This document shows positions 22,200 to 34,980 of a DNA stretch of 64,000 bases, one piece after another (positions within the stretch are counted from its first letter, which is position 1; each line of letters starts with the position of its first letter). Under the pieces are notes generated by a model. That model was not told the DNA's origin. It saw only the letters and a program-made list of their open reading frames with translations, and did no database searches. The stretch comes from Phlebotomus papatasi (taxonomy: Eukaryota > Arthropoda > Insecta > Diptera > Psychodidae), in the NCBI RefSeq assembly GCF_024763615.1, contig NW_026604456.1, positions 1 through 64,000 on the forward strand, read 5' to 3'. A program made the position numbers and the translations under genes.

Positions 22200-23795
22200 T
22201 TTTTAAAGTTGATTATCTCGAATAGTACGGGATAGAGGGGTCTCAAATTATGCACCCATTTAGAGTCCCCCTGAGGCTAGATTTGTGCAAAATTTCAATT
22301 GAAAATAAGCAAAATTGAATGAGAATTTCATAAGTGTTTGAAAATCTTTAAAGTTGATTATCTCGAATAGTACGGGATAGAGGGGTCTCAAATTATGCAC
22401 CCATTTAGAGCCCCCCTGAGGCTAGATTTGTGCAAATTTTCAATTGAAAATAAGCAAAATTGAATGAGAATTTCATAAGTGTTTGAAAATCTTTAAAGTT
22501 GATTATCTCGAACAGTACGGGATAGAGGGGTCTCAAACTATGCACCCATTTAGAGCCCCCCTGAGGCTAGATTTGTGCAAAATTTCAATTGAAAATAAGC
22601 AAAATTAAATGAGAATTTCATAAGTGTTTGAAAATTTTTAAAGTTGATTATCTCGAATAGTACGGGATAGAGGGGTCTCAAATTATGCACCCATTTAGAG
22701 CCCCCCTGAGGCTAGATTTGTGCAAAATTTCAATTGAAAATAAGCAAAATTGAATGAGAATTTCATAAGTGTTTGAAAATTTTTAAAGTTGATTATCTCG
22801 AATAGTACGGGATAGAGGGGTCTCAAATTATGCACCCATATAGAGCCCCCCTGAGGCTAGATTTGTGCAAAATTTCAATTGAAAACAAACAAAATTGAAT
22901 GAGAATTTCATAAGTGTTTGAAAATCTTTAAAGTTGATTATCTCGAATAGTACGGGATAGAGGGGTCTCAAATTATGCACCCATATAGAGCCCCCCTGAA
23001 GCTAGATTTGTGCAAAATTTCAATTGAAAATAAGCAAAATTGAATGAGAATTTCATAAGTGTTTGAAAATCTTTAAAGTTGATTATCTCGAATAGTACGG
23101 GATAGAGGGGTCTCAAATTATGCACCCATTTAGAGCCCCCCTGAGGCTAGATTTGTGCAAAATTTCAATTGAAAATAAGCAAAATTGAATGAGAATTTAA
23201 TAAGTGTTTGAAAATCTTTAAAGTTGATTATCTCGAATAGTACGGGATAGAGGGGTCTCAAATTATGCACCCATTTAGAGCCCCCCTGAGGCTAGATTTG
23301 TGCAAAATTTCAATTGAAAATAAGCAAAATTGAATGAGAATTTCATAAGTGTTTGAAAATCTTTAAAGTTGATTATCTCGAATAGTACGGGATAGAGGGG
23401 TCTCAAATTATGCACCCATTTAGAGCCCCCCTGAGGCTAGATTTGTGCAAAATTTCAATTGAAAATAAGCAAAATTGAATGAGAATTTCATAAGTGTTTA
23501 AAAATCTTTAAAGTTGATTATCTCGAATAGTACGGGATAGAGGGGTCTCAAATTATGCACCCATATAGAGCCCCCCTGAGGCTAGATTTGTGCAAATTTT
23601 CAATTGAAAATAAGCAAAATTGAATGAGAATCTCATAAGTGTTTGAAAATCTTTAAAGTTGATTATCTCGAATAGTACGGGATAGAGGGGTCTCAAATTA
23701 TGCACCCATTTAGAGCCCCCCTGAGGCTAGATTTGTGCAAAATTTCAATTGAAAATAAGCAAAATTGAATGAGAATTTCATAAGTGTTTGAAAAT
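22200..23795. repeat. Eleven-monomer segment absent from the duplicate
   Basis: The offset to the second large copy falls from 33,840 before to 32,245 after this stretch. The difference of 1,595 bp is 11 times 145. In the second copy two triple expansions (55942 and 56131) sit in adjacent monomers, while here they are at 22102 and 23886. An in-register exchange between expansion-bearing monomers would produce this. The end points are approximate. Confidence 0.75.
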
Positions 23796-23885
23796 TTTTA
23801 AAGTTGATTATCTCGAATAGTACGGGATAGAGGGGTCTCAAATTATGCACCCATTTAGAGCCCCCCTGAGGCTAGATTTGTGCAA

Positions 23886-23951
23886 AATTTCAATTGAAAA
23901 TAAACAAAATTTCAATTGAAAATAAGCAAAATTTCAATTGAAAATAAGCAA
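23886..23951 (+). repeat. 22-bp internal expansion, 3 units
   Basis: The first unit has aataaac, unlike its counterpart at 56131. The monomer continues with gaattttataag and the next starts tactacggg, a pair shared with 31532 and 63809. Confidence 0.9.
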
Positions 23952-23999
23952 AATTGAATGAGAATTTTATAAGTGTTTGAAAATTTTTAAAGTTGATTA

Positions 24000-25650
24000 T
24001 CTCGAATACTACGGGATAGAGGGGTCTCAAATTATGCACCCATTTAGAGCCCCCCTGAGGCTAGATTTGTGCAAAATTTCAATTGAAAATAAGCAAAATT
24101 GAATGAGAATTTCATAAGTGTTTGAAAATCTTTAAAGTTGATTATCTCGAATAGTACGGGATAGAGGGGTCTCAAATTATGCACCCATATAGAGCCCCCC
24201 TTGAGGCTAGATTTGTGCAAAATTTCAATTGAAAATAAGCAAAATTTAATGAGAATTTCATAAGTGTTTGAAAATCTTTAAAGTTGATTATCTCGAATAG
24301 TACGGGATAGAGGGGTCTCAAATTATGCACCCATTTAGAGCCCCCCTGAGGCTAGATTTGTGCAAATTTTCAATTGAAAATAAGCAAAATTGAATGAGAG
24401 TTTCATAAGTGTTTGAAAATCTTTAAAGTTGATTATCTCGAATAGTACGGGATAGAGGGATCTCAAATTATGCACCCATTTAGAGCCCCCCTGAGGCTAG
24501 ATTTGTGCAAAATTTCAATTGAAAACAAACAAAATTGAATGAGAATTTAATAAGTGTTTGAAAATCTTTAAAGTTGATTATCTCGAATAGTACGGGATAG
24601 AGGGGTCTCAAATTATGCACCCATTTAGAGCCCCCCTGAGGCTAGATTTGTGCAAATTTTCAATTGAAAATAAGCAAAATTGAATGAGAATTTCATAAGT
24701 GTTTGAAAATCTTTAAAGTTGATTATCTCGAATAGTACGGGATAGAGGGGTCTCAAATTATGCACCCATTTAGAGCCCCCCTGAGGCTAGATTTGTGCAA
24801 ATTTTCAATTGAAAATAAGCAAAATTGAATGAGAATTTCATAAGTGTTTGAAAATCTTTAAAGTTGATTATCTCGAACAGTACGGGATAAAGGGGTCTCA
24901 AACTATGCACCCATTTAGAGCCCCCCTGAGGCTAGATTTGTGCAAAATTTCAATTGAAAATAAGCAAAATTAAATGAGAATTTCATAAGTGTGTGAAAAT
25001 TTTTAAAGTTGATTATCTCGAATAGTACGGGATAGAGGGGTCTCAAATTATGCACCCATTTAGAGCCCCCCTGAGGCTAGATTTGTGCAAAATTTCAATT
25101 GAAAACAAACAAAATTGAATGAGAATTTCATAAGTGTTTGAAAATCTTTAAAGTTGATTATCTCGAATAGTACGGGATAGAGGAGTCTCAAATTATGCAC
25201 CCATATAGAGCCCCCCTGAAGCTAGATTTGTGCAAAATTTCAATTGAAAATAAGCAAAATTGAATGAGAATTTCATAAGTGTTTGAAAATCTTTAAAGTT
25301 GATTATCTCGAATAGTACGGGATAGAGGGGTCTCAAATTATGCACCCATTTAGAGCCCCCCTGAGGCTAGATTTGTGCAAAATTTCAATTGAAAATAAGC
25401 AAAATTGAATGAGAATTTAATAAGTGTTTGAAAATCTTTAAAGTTGATTATCTCGAATAGTACGGGATAGAGGGGTCTCAAATTATGCACCCATTTAGAG
25501 CCCCCCTGAGGCTAGATTTGTGCAAAATTTCAATTGAAAATAAGCAAAATTGAATGAGAATTTCATAAGTGTTTGAAAATCTTTAAAGTTGATTATCTCG
25601 AATAGTACGGGATAGAGGGGTCTCAAATTATGCACCCATTTAGAGCCCCC
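24000..25650. repeat. Nested block repeated 4.4 kb downstream, copy 1
   Basis: The ordered markers atatag with ttgagg (24186), gagagtttc (about 24398), agggatctc, aacaaac with ttaataag, cagtacgggataaagg with gtgtgtg (24989), aacaaac, ctgaagc and ttaataag recur at 28.4-30.15 kb. The offset is 4,398 bp at the first marker. The corresponding pair in the second large duplication (56431 and 60975) is spaced 4,544 bp. Confidence 0.65.
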
Positions 25651-27414
25651 CTTGAGGCTAGATTTGTGCAAAATTTCAATTGAAAATAAGCAAAATTGAA
25701 TGAGAATTTCATAAGTGTTTGAAAATCTTTAAAGTTGATTATCTCGAATAGTACGGGATAGAGGGGTCTCAAATTATGCACCCATTTAGAGCCCCCCTGA
25801 GGCTAGATTTGTGCAAAATTTCAATTGAAAATAAGCAAAATTGAATGAGAATTTCATAAGTGTTTAAAAATCTTTAAAGTTGATTATCTCTAATAGTACG
25901 GGATAGAGGGGTCTCAAATTATGCACCCATTTAGAGCCCCCCTGAGGCTAGATTTGTGCAAAATTTCAATTGAAAATAAGCAAAATTGAATGAGAATTTC
26001 ATAAGTGTTTAAAAATCTTTAAAGTTGATTATCTCGAATAGTACGGGATAGAGGGGTCTCAAATTATGCACCCATATAGAGCCCCCCTGAGGCTAGATTT
26101 GTGCAAAATTTCAATTGAAAATAAGCAAAATTGAATGAGAATTTCATAAGTGTTTGAAAATCTTTAAAGTTGATTATCTCGAATAGTACGGGATAGAGGG
26201 GTCTCAAATTATGCACCCATATAGAGCCCCCCTGAGGCTAGATTTGTGCAAAATTTCAATTGAAAATAAGCAAAATTGAATGAGAATTTCATAAGTGTTT
26301 GAAAATCTTTAAAGTTGATTATCTCGAATAGTACGGGATAGAGGGGTCTCAAATTATGCACCCATTTAGAGCCCCCCTTGAGGCTAGATTTGTGCAAAAT
26401 TTCAATTGAAAATAAGCAAAATTGAATGAGAATTTCATAAGTGTTTGAAAATCTTTAAAGTTGATTATCTCGAATAGTACGGGATAGAGGGGTCTCAAAT
26501 TATGCACCCATTTAGAGCCCCCCTTGAGGCTAGATTTGTGCAAAATTTCAATTGAAAATAAGCAAAATTGAATGAGAATTTCATAAGTGTTTGAAAATCT
26601 TTAAAGTTGATTATCTCTAATAGTACGGGATAGAGGGGTCTCAAATTATGCACCCATTTAGAGCCCCCCTGAGGCTAGATTTGTGCAAAATTTCAATTGA
26701 AAATAAGCAAAATTGAATGAGAATTTCATAAGTGTTTGAAAATCTTTAAAGTTGATTATCGCGAATAGTACGGGATAGAGGGGTCTCAAATTATGCACCC
26801 ATATAGAGCCCCCCTGAGGCTAGATTTGTGCAAAATTTCAATTGAAAATAAGCAAAATTGAATGAGAATTTAATAAGTGTTTGAAAATCTTTAAAGTTGA
26901 TTATCTCGAATAGTACGGGATAGAGGGGTCTCAAATTATGCACCCATTTAGAGCCCCCCTGAGGCTAGATTTGTGCAAAATTTCAATTGAAAATAAGCAA
27001 AATTGAATGAGAATTTCATAAGTGTTTGAAAGTCTTTAAAGTTGATTATCTCGAATAGTACGGGATAGAGGGGTCTCAAATTATGCACCCATTTAGAGCC
27101 CCCCTTGAGGCTAGATTTGTGCAAAATTTCAATTGAAAATAAGCAAAATTGAATGAGAATTTCATAAGTGTTTGAAAATCTTTAAAGTTGATTATCTCGA
27201 ATAGTACGGGATAGAGGGGTCTCAAACTATGCACCCATTTAGAGCCCCCCTGAGGCTAGATTTGTGCAAAATTTCAATTGAAAATAAGCAAAATTAAATG
27301 AGAATTTCATAAGTGTTTGAAAATTTTTAAAGTTGATTATCTCGAATAGTACGGGATAGAGGGGTCTCAAATTATGCACCCATTTAGAGCCCCCCTGAGG
27401 CTAGATTTGTGCAA

Positions 27415-27480
27415 AATTTCAATTGAAAATAAGCAAAATTTCAATTGAAAATAAGCAAAATTTCAATTGAAAATAAGCAA
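27415..27480 (+). repeat. 22-bp internal expansion, 3 units
   Basis: Counterpart at 59660. The expansion follows an aaactatg/attaaatg monomer, as at 22102 and 33608. Confidence 0.9.
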
Positions 27481-28883
27481 AATTGAATGAGAATTTCATA
27501 AGTGTTTGAAAATTTTTAAAGTTGATTATCTCGAATAGTACGGGATAGAGGGGTCTCAAATTATGCACCCATTTAGAGCCCCCCTGAGGCTAGATTTGTG
27601 CAAAATTTCAATTGAAAATAAGCAAAATTGAATGAGAATTTCATAAGTGTTTGAAAATCTTTAAAGTTGATTATCTCGAATAGTACGGGATAGAGGGGTC
27701 TCAAATTATGCACCCATTTAGAGCCCCCCTGAGGCTAGATTTGTGCAAAATTTCAATTGAAAATAAGCAAAATTGAATAAGAATTTCATAAGTGTTTGAA
27801 AATTTTTAAAGTTGATTATCTCGAATAGTACGGGATAGAGGGGTCTCAAATTATGCACCCATTTAGAGCCCCCCTGAGGCTAGATTTGTGCAAAATTCAA
27901 TTGAAAATAAGCAAAATTGAATGAGAATTTAATAAGTGTTTGAAAATCTTTAAAGTTGATTATCTCGAATAGTACGGGATAGAGGGGTCTCAAATTATGC
28001 ACCCATTTAGAGCCCCCCTGAGGCTAGATTTGTGCAAAATTTCAATTGAAAATAAGCAAAATTGAATGAGAATTTCATAAGTGTTTGAAAATCTTTAAAG
28101 TTGATTATCTCGAATAGTACGGGATAGAGGGGTCTCAAATTATGCACCCATTTAGAGCCCCCCTGAGGCTAGATTTGTGCAAAATTTCAATTGAAAATAA
28201 GCAAAATTGAATGAGAATTTCATAAGTGTTTAAAAATCTTTAAAGTTGATTATCTCGAATAGTACGGGATAGAGGGGTCTCAAATTATGCACCCATATGG
28301 AGCCCCCCTGAGGCTAGATTTGTGCAAATTTTCAATTGAAAATAAGCAAAATTGAATGAGAATTTCATAAGTGTTTGAAAATCTTTAAAGTTGATTATCT
28401 CGAATAGTACGGGATAGAGGGGTCTCAAATTATGCACCCATTTAGAGCCCCCCTGAGGCTAGATTTGTGCAAAATTTCAATTGAAAATAAGCAAAATTGA
28501 ATGAGAATTTCATAAGTGTTTGAAAATCTTTAAAGTTGATTATCTCGAATAGTACGGGATAGAGGGGTCTCAAATTATGCACCCATATAGAGCCCCCCTT
28601 GAGGCTAGATTTGTGCAAAATTTCAATTGAAAATAAGCAAAATTGAATGAGAATTTCATAAGTGTTTGAAAATCTTTAAAGTTGATTATCTCGAATAGTA
28701 CGGGATAGAGGGGTCTCAAATTATGCACCCATTTAGAGCCCCCCTGAGGCTAGATTTGTGCAAATTTTCAATTGAAAATAAGCAAAATTGAATGAGAGTT
28801 TCATAAGTGTTTGAAAATCTTTAAAGTTGATTATCTCGAATAGTACGGGATAGAGGGGTCTCAAATTATGCACCCATTTAGAG

Positions 28884-28960
28884 CCCCCCCCCAATTGAAA
28901 ATAAGCTGAGGCTTTAAAGATTCTGTAGCAAAATTATCAATTGCAAAATTTCAATTGAAA
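28884..28960. other. Scrambled segment with C9 junction
   Basis: C9 (28884-28892) joins to aattgaaaataagc, then ctgaggctttaaagattctg and short disordered pieces before a normal aacaaac monomer end. The counterpart near 61,290 is an ordinary monomer and is 38 bp shorter. The C9 junction is the same as at 13683-13691. Confidence 0.75.
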
Positions 28961-29600
28961 ACAAACAAAATTGAATGAGAATTTAATAAGTGTTTGAAAA
29001 TCTTTAAAGTTGATTATCTCGAATAGTACGGGATAGAGGGGTCTCAAATTATGCACCCATTTAGAGCCCCCCTGAGGCTAGATTTGTGCAAAATTTCAAT
29101 TGAAAATAAGCAAAATTGAATGAGAATTTCATAAGTGTTTGAAAATCTTTAAAGTTGATTATCTCGAATAGTACGGGATAGAGTGGTCTCAAATTATGCA
29201 CCCATTTAGAGCCCCCCTGAGGCTAGATTTGTGCAAATTTTCAATTGAAAATAAGCAAAATTGAATGAGAATTTCATAAGTGTTTGAAAATCTTTAAAGT
29301 TGATTATCTCGAACAGTACGGGATAAAGGGGTCTCAAACTATGCACCCATTTAGAGCCCCCCTGAGGCTAGATTTGTGCAAAATTTCAATTGAAAATAAG
29401 CAAAATTAAATGAGAATTTCATAAGTGTGTGAAAATTTTTAAAGTTGATTATCTCGAATAGTACGGGATAGAGGGGTCTCAAATTATGCACCCATTTAGA
29501 GCCCCCCTGAGGCTAGATTTGTGCAAAATTTCAATTGAAAACAAACAAAATTGAATGAGAATTTCATAAGTGTTTGAAAATCTTTAAAGTTGATTATCTC

Positions 29601-29700
29601 AAATTATGCAATAGAGTGACTAGATTTGTGGGATAGATTTGTGGCAAAATTAAATGAGAATTTCATAAGTGTGTGAAAATTTTTAAAGTTGATTATCTCG
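29601..29700. other. Scrambled segment with partial monomer gain
   Basis: gattatctc passes to aaattatgcaatagagtgac, then gggatagatttgtggc, then an attaaatg/gtgtgtg monomer end that duplicates the one at about 29,400-29,450. The counterpart near 61,970 is clean and 99 bp shorter. Confidence 0.75.
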
Positions 29701-30205
29701 AATAGTACGGGATAGAGGGGTCTCAAATTATGCACCCATATAGAGCCCCCCTGAAGCTAGATTTGTGCAAAATTTCAATTGAAAATAAGCAAAATTGAAT
29801 GAGAATTTCATAAGTGTTTGAAAATCTTTAAAGTTGATTATCTCGAATAGTACGGGATAGAGGGGTCTCAAATTATGCACCCATTTAGAGCCCCCCTGAG
29901 GCTAGATTTGTGCAAAATTTCAATTGAAAATAAGCAAAATTGAATGAGAATTTAATAAGTGTTTGAAAATCTTTAAAGTTGATTATCTCGAATAGTACGG
30001 GATAGAGGGGTCTCAAATTATGCACCCATTTAGAGCCCCCCTGAGGCTAGATTTGTGCAAAATTTCAATTGAAAATAAGCAAAATTGAATGAGAATTTCA
30101 TAAGTGTTTGAAAATCTTTAAAGTTGATTATCTCGAATAGTACGGGATAGAGGGGTCTCAAATTATGCACCCATTTAGAGCCCCCCTGAGGCTAGATTTG
30201 TGCAA

Positions 30206-30249
30206 AATGTCAATTGAAAATAAGCAAAATTTCAATTGAAAATAAGCAA
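30206..30249 (+). repeat. 22-bp internal expansion, 2 units (3 in the duplicate)
   Basis: The first unit has aatgtc instead of aatttc. The counterpart at 62460 has three units, so the number has changed since the duplication. Confidence 0.9.
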
Positions 30250-31531
30250 AATTGAATGAGAATTTCATAAGTGTTTGAAAATTTTTAAAGTTGATTATCT
30301 CGAATAGTACGGGATAGAGGGGTCTCAAATTATGCACCCATTTAGAGCCCCCCTGAGGCTAGATTTGTGCAAAATTTCAATTGAAAATAAGCAAAATTGA
30401 ATGAGAATTTCATAAGTGTTTGAAAATCTTTAAAGTTGATTATCTCGAATAGTACGGGATAGAGGGGTCTCAAATTATGCACCCATTTAGAGCCCCCCTG
30501 AGGCTAGATTTGTGCAAATTTTCAATTGAAAATAAGCAAAATTGAATGAGAATTTCATAAGTGTTTGAAAATCTTTAAAGTTGATTATCTCGAACAGTAC
30601 GGGATAGAGGGGTCTCAAACTATGCACCCATTTAGAGCCCCCCTGAGGCTAGATTTGTGCAAAATTTCAATTGAAAATAAGCAAAATTAAATGAGAATTT
30701 CATAAGTGTTTGAAAATTTTTAAAGTTGATTATCTCGAATAGTACGGGATAGAGGGGTCTCAAATTATGCACCCATTTAGAGCCCCCTGAGGCTAGATTT
30801 GTGCAAAATTTCAATTGAAAATAAGCAAAATTGAATGAGAATTTCATAAGTGTTTGAAAATTTTTAAAGTTGATTATCTCGAATAGTACGGGATAGAGGG
30901 GTCTCAAATTATGCACCCATATAGAGCCCCCCTGAGGCTAGATTTGTGCAAAATTTCAATTGAAAACAAACAAAATTGAATGAGAATTTCATAAGTGTTT
31001 GAAAATCTTTAAAGTTGATTATCTCGAATAGTACGGGATAGAGGGGTCTCAAATTATGCACCCATATAGAGCCCCCCTGAAGCTAGATTTGTGCAAAATT
31101 TCAATTGAAAATAAGCAAAATTGAATGAGAATTTCATAAGTGTTTGAAAATCTTTAAAGTTGATTATCTCGAATAGTACGGGATAGAGGGGTCTCAAATT
31201 ATGCACCCATTTAGAGCCCCCCTGAGGCTAGATTTGTGCAAAATTTCAATTGAAAATAAGCAAAATTGAATGAGAATTTAATAAGTGTTTGAAAATCTTT
31301 AAAGTTGATTATCTCGAATAGTACGGGATAGAGGGGTCTCAAATTATGCACCCATTTAGAGCCCCCCTGAGGCTAGATTTGTGCAAAATTTCAATTGAAA
31401 ATAAGCAAAATTGAATGAGAATTTCATAAGTGTTTGAAAATCTTTAAAGTTGATTATCTCGAATAGTACGGGATAGAGGGGTCTCAAATTATGCACCCAT
31501 TTAGAGCCCCCCTGAGGCTAGATTTGTGCAA

Positions 31532-31597
31532 AATTTCAATTGAAAATAAGCAAAATTTCAATTGAAAATAAGCAAAATTTCAATTGAAAATAAGCAA
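31532..31597 (+). repeat. 22-bp internal expansion, 3 units
   Basis: Followed by gaattttataag and a tactacggg monomer. Counterpart at 63809. Confidence 0.9.
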
Positions 31598-31723
31598 AAT
31601 TGAATGAGAATTTTATAAGTGTTTGAAAATTTTTAAAGTTGATTATCTCGAATACTACGGGATAGAGGGGTCTCAAATTATGCACCCATTTAGAGCCCCC
31701 CTGAGGCTAGATTTGTGCAAAAT

Positions 31724-34700
31724 TTCAATTGAAAATAAGCAAAATTGAATGAGAATTTCATAAGTGTTTGAAAATCTTTAAAGTTGATTATCTCGAATAG
31801 TACGGGATAGAGGGGTCTCAAATTATGCACCCATATAGAGCCCCCCTTGAGGCTAGATTTGTGCAAAATTTCAATTGAAAATAAGCAAAATTGAATGAGA
31901 ATTTCATAAGTGTTTGAAAATCTTTAAAGTTGATTATCTCGAATAGTACGGGATAGAGGGGTCTCAAATTATGCACCCATTTAGAGCCCCCCTGAGGCTA
32001 GATTTGTGCAAATTTTCAATTGAAAATAAGCAAAATTGAATGAGAATTTCATAAGTGTTTGAAAATCTTTAAAGTTGATTATCTCGAACAGTACGGGATA
32101 AAGGGGTCTCAAACTATGCACCCATTTAGAGCCCCCCTGAGGCTAGATTTGTGCAAAATTTCAATTGAAAATAAGCAAAATTAAATGAGAATTTCATAAG
32201 TGTGTGAAAATTTTTAAAGTTGATTATCTCGAATAGTACGGGATAGAGGGGTCTCAAATTATGCACCCATTTAGAGCCCCCCTGAGGCTAGATTTGTGCA
32301 AAATTTCAATTGAAAATAAGCAAAATTGAATGAGAATTTCATAAGTGTTTGAAAATCTTTAAAGTTGATTATCTCGAATAGTACGGGATAGAGGGGTCTC
32401 AAATTATGCACCCATTTAGAGCCCCCCTGAGGCTAGATTTGTGCAAAATTTCAATTGAAAATAAGCAAAATTGAATGAGAATTTCATAAGTGTTTGAAAA
32501 TCTTTAAAGTTGATTATCTCGAATAGTACGGGATAGAGGGGTCTCAAATTATGCACCCATTTAGAGCCCCCCTGAGGCTAGATTTGTGCAAAATTTCAAT
32601 TGAAAATAAGCAAAATTGAATGAGAATTTCATAAGTGTTTGAAAATCTTTAAAGTTGATTATCTCGAATAGTACGGGATAGAGGGGTCTCAAATTATGCA
32701 CCCATTTAGAGCCCCCCTTGAGGCTAGATTTGTGCAAAATTTCAATTGAAAATAAGCAAAATTGAATGAGAATTTCATAAGTGTTTGAAAATCTTTAAAG
32801 TTGATTATCTCGAATAGTACGGGATAGAGGGGTCTCAAATTATGCACCCATTTAGAGCCCCCCTGAGGCTAGATTTGTGCAAAATTTCAATTGAAAATAA
32901 GCAAAATTGAATGAGAATTTCATAAGTGTTTAAAAATCTTTAAAGTTGATTATCTCTAATAGTACGGGATAGAGGGGTCTCAAATTATGCACCCATTTAG
33001 AGCCCCCCTGAGGCTAGATTTGTGCAAAATTTCAATTGAAAATAAGCAAAATTGAATGAGAATTTCATAAGTGTTTAAAAATCTTTAAAGTTGATTATCT
33101 CGAATAGTACGGGATAGAGGGGTCTCAAATTATGCACCCATATAGAGCCCCCCTGAGGCTAGATTTGTGCAAATTTTCAATTGAAAATAAGCAAAATTGA
33201 ATGAGAATTTCATAAGTGTTTGAAAATCTTTAAAGTTGATTATCTCGAATAGTACGGGATAGAGGGGTCTCAAATTATGCACCCATTTAGAGCCCCCCTG
33301 AGGCTAGATTTGTGCAAAATTTCAATTGAAAATAAGCAAAATTGAATGAGAATTTCATAAGTGTTTGAAAATCTTTAAAGTTGATTATCTCGAATAGTAC
33401 GGGATAGAGGGGTCTCAAACTATGCACCCATTTAGAGCCCCCCTGAGGCTAGATTTGTGCAAAATTTCAATTGAAAATAAGCAAAATTAAATGAGAATTT
33501 CATAAGTGTTTGAAAATTTTTAAAGTTGATTATCTCGAATAGTACGGGATAGAGGGGTCTCAAATTATGCACCCATTTAGAGCCCCCCTGAGGCTAGATT
33601 TGTGCAAAATTTCAATTGAAAATAAGCAAAATTTCAATTGAAAATAAGCAAAATTGAATGAGAATTTCATAAGTGTTTGAAAATTTTTAAAGTTGATTAT
33701 CTCGAATAGTACGGGATAGAGGGGTCTCAAATTATGCACCCATTTAGAGCCCCCCTGAGGCTAGATTTGTGCAAAATTTCAATTGAAAATAAGCAAAATT
33801 GAATGAGAATTTCATAAGTGTTTGAAAATCTTTAAAGTTGATTATCTCGAATAGTACGGGATAGAGGGGTCTCAAATTATGCACCCATTTAGAGCCCCCC
33901 TGAGGCTAGATTTGTGCAAATTTTCAATTGAAAATAAGCAAAATTGAATGAGAATTTCATAAGTGTTTGAAAATCTTTAAAGTTGATTATCTCGAACAGT
34001 ACGGGATAGAGGGGTCTCAAACTATGCACCCATTTAGAGCCCCCCTGAGGCTAGATTTGTGCAAAATTTCAATTGAAAATAAGCAAAATTAAATGAGAAT
34101 TTCATAAGTGTTTGAAAATTTTTAAAGTTGATTATCTCGAATAGTACGGGATAGAGGGGTCTCAAATTATGCACCCATTTAGAGCCCCCCTGAGGCTAGA
34201 TTTGTGCAAAATTTCAATTGAAAATAAGCAAAATTGAATGAGAATTTCATAAGTGTTTGTAAATTTTTAAAGTTGATTATCTCGAATAGTACGGGATAGA
34301 GGGGTCTCAAATTATGCACCCATATAGAGCCCCCCTGAGGCTAGATTTGTGCAAAATTTTAATTGAAAACAAACAAAATTGAATGAGAATTTCATAAGTG
34401 TTTGAAAATCTTTAAAGTTGATTATCTCGAATAGTACGGGATAGAGGGGTCTCAAATTATGCACCCATATAGAGCCCCCCTGAAGCTAGATTTGTGCAAA
34501 ATTTCAATTGAAAATAAGCAAAATTGAATGAGAATTTCATAAGTGTTTGAAAATCTTTAAAGTTGATTATCTCGAATAGTACGGGATAGAGGGGTCTCAA
34601 ATTATGCACCCATTTAGAGCCCCCCTGAGGCTAGATTTGTGCAAAATTTCAATTGAAAATAAGCAAAATTGAATGAGAATTTAATAAGTGTTTGAAAATC

Positions 34701-34980
34701 TTTAAAGTTGATTATCTCGAATAGTACGGGATAGAGGGGTCTCAAATTATGCACCCATTTAGAGCCCCCCTGAGGCTACATTTGTGCAAAATTTCAATTG
34801 AAAATAAGCAAAATTGAATGAGAATTTCATAAGTGTTTGAAAATTTTTAAAGTTGATTATCTCGAATAGTACGGGATAGAGGGGTCTCAAATTATGCACC
34901 CATTTAGAGCCCCCCTGAGGCTAGATTTGTGCAAAATTTCAATTGAAAATAAGCAAAATTGAATGAGAATTTCATAAGTG
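31724..34980. repeat. Intermediate satellite between large copy 1 and HOR copy B
   Basis: About 22 monomers. It holds a cagta/gataaagg/gtgtgtg monomer pair near 32.1-32.2 kb, a ttgagg monomer near 32.7 kb, ctctaatag near 32.95 kb, one double expansion at 33608 and a tttgtaaattttt monomer at about 34,256. The order resembles parts of 24.8-26.2 kb and 30.4-31.3 kb. Nothing but satellite is present. Confidence 0.75.
33608..33651 (+). repeat. 22-bp internal expansion, 2 units
   Basis: Same context as the triple expansions at 22102 and 27415 (after an aaactatg/attaaatg monomer), but one unit shorter. Confidence 0.9.

Larger units (their letters stand above)
28400..30150. repeat. Nested block repeated 4.4 kb downstream, copy 2
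   Basis: Starts with the same atatag/ttgagg monomer (28584) and gagagtttc. It is interrupted by scrambled segments at 28.88 and 29.6 kb, then resumes with ctgaagc (29.75 kb) and ttaataag (29.95 kb). After that it diverges: a double 22-bp expansion here, a ttgagg monomer in copy 1. Confidence 0.6.
14100..31723. repeat. Long segmental duplication within the array, copy 1
   Basis: Matches 48,177-64,000 by shared rare variants in the same order. The offset is 34,077 bp to about 17.6 kb, 33,932 near 19.3-20.0 kb, 33,840 near 22.0 kb, then 32,245 from 23.9 kb, with small later steps to 32,277 near 31.5 kb. The 1,595-bp step equals exactly 11 monomers, as unequal exchange in register predicts. The other steps come from one monomer, the scrambled segments at 20.3, 28.9 and 29.6 kb, a 22-bp unit and 1-bp indels. 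Confidence 0.85.

Noticed and set aside
28884..28960. Inserted mobile element or foreign DNA at the scrambled segments
   Set aside because: All pieces at 13.6, 20.3, 28.9, 29.6, 36.3, 37.6 and 43.4 kb are recognisable or near-recognisable fragments of the satellite. No terminal repeats, target-site duplications or coding sequence were seen.
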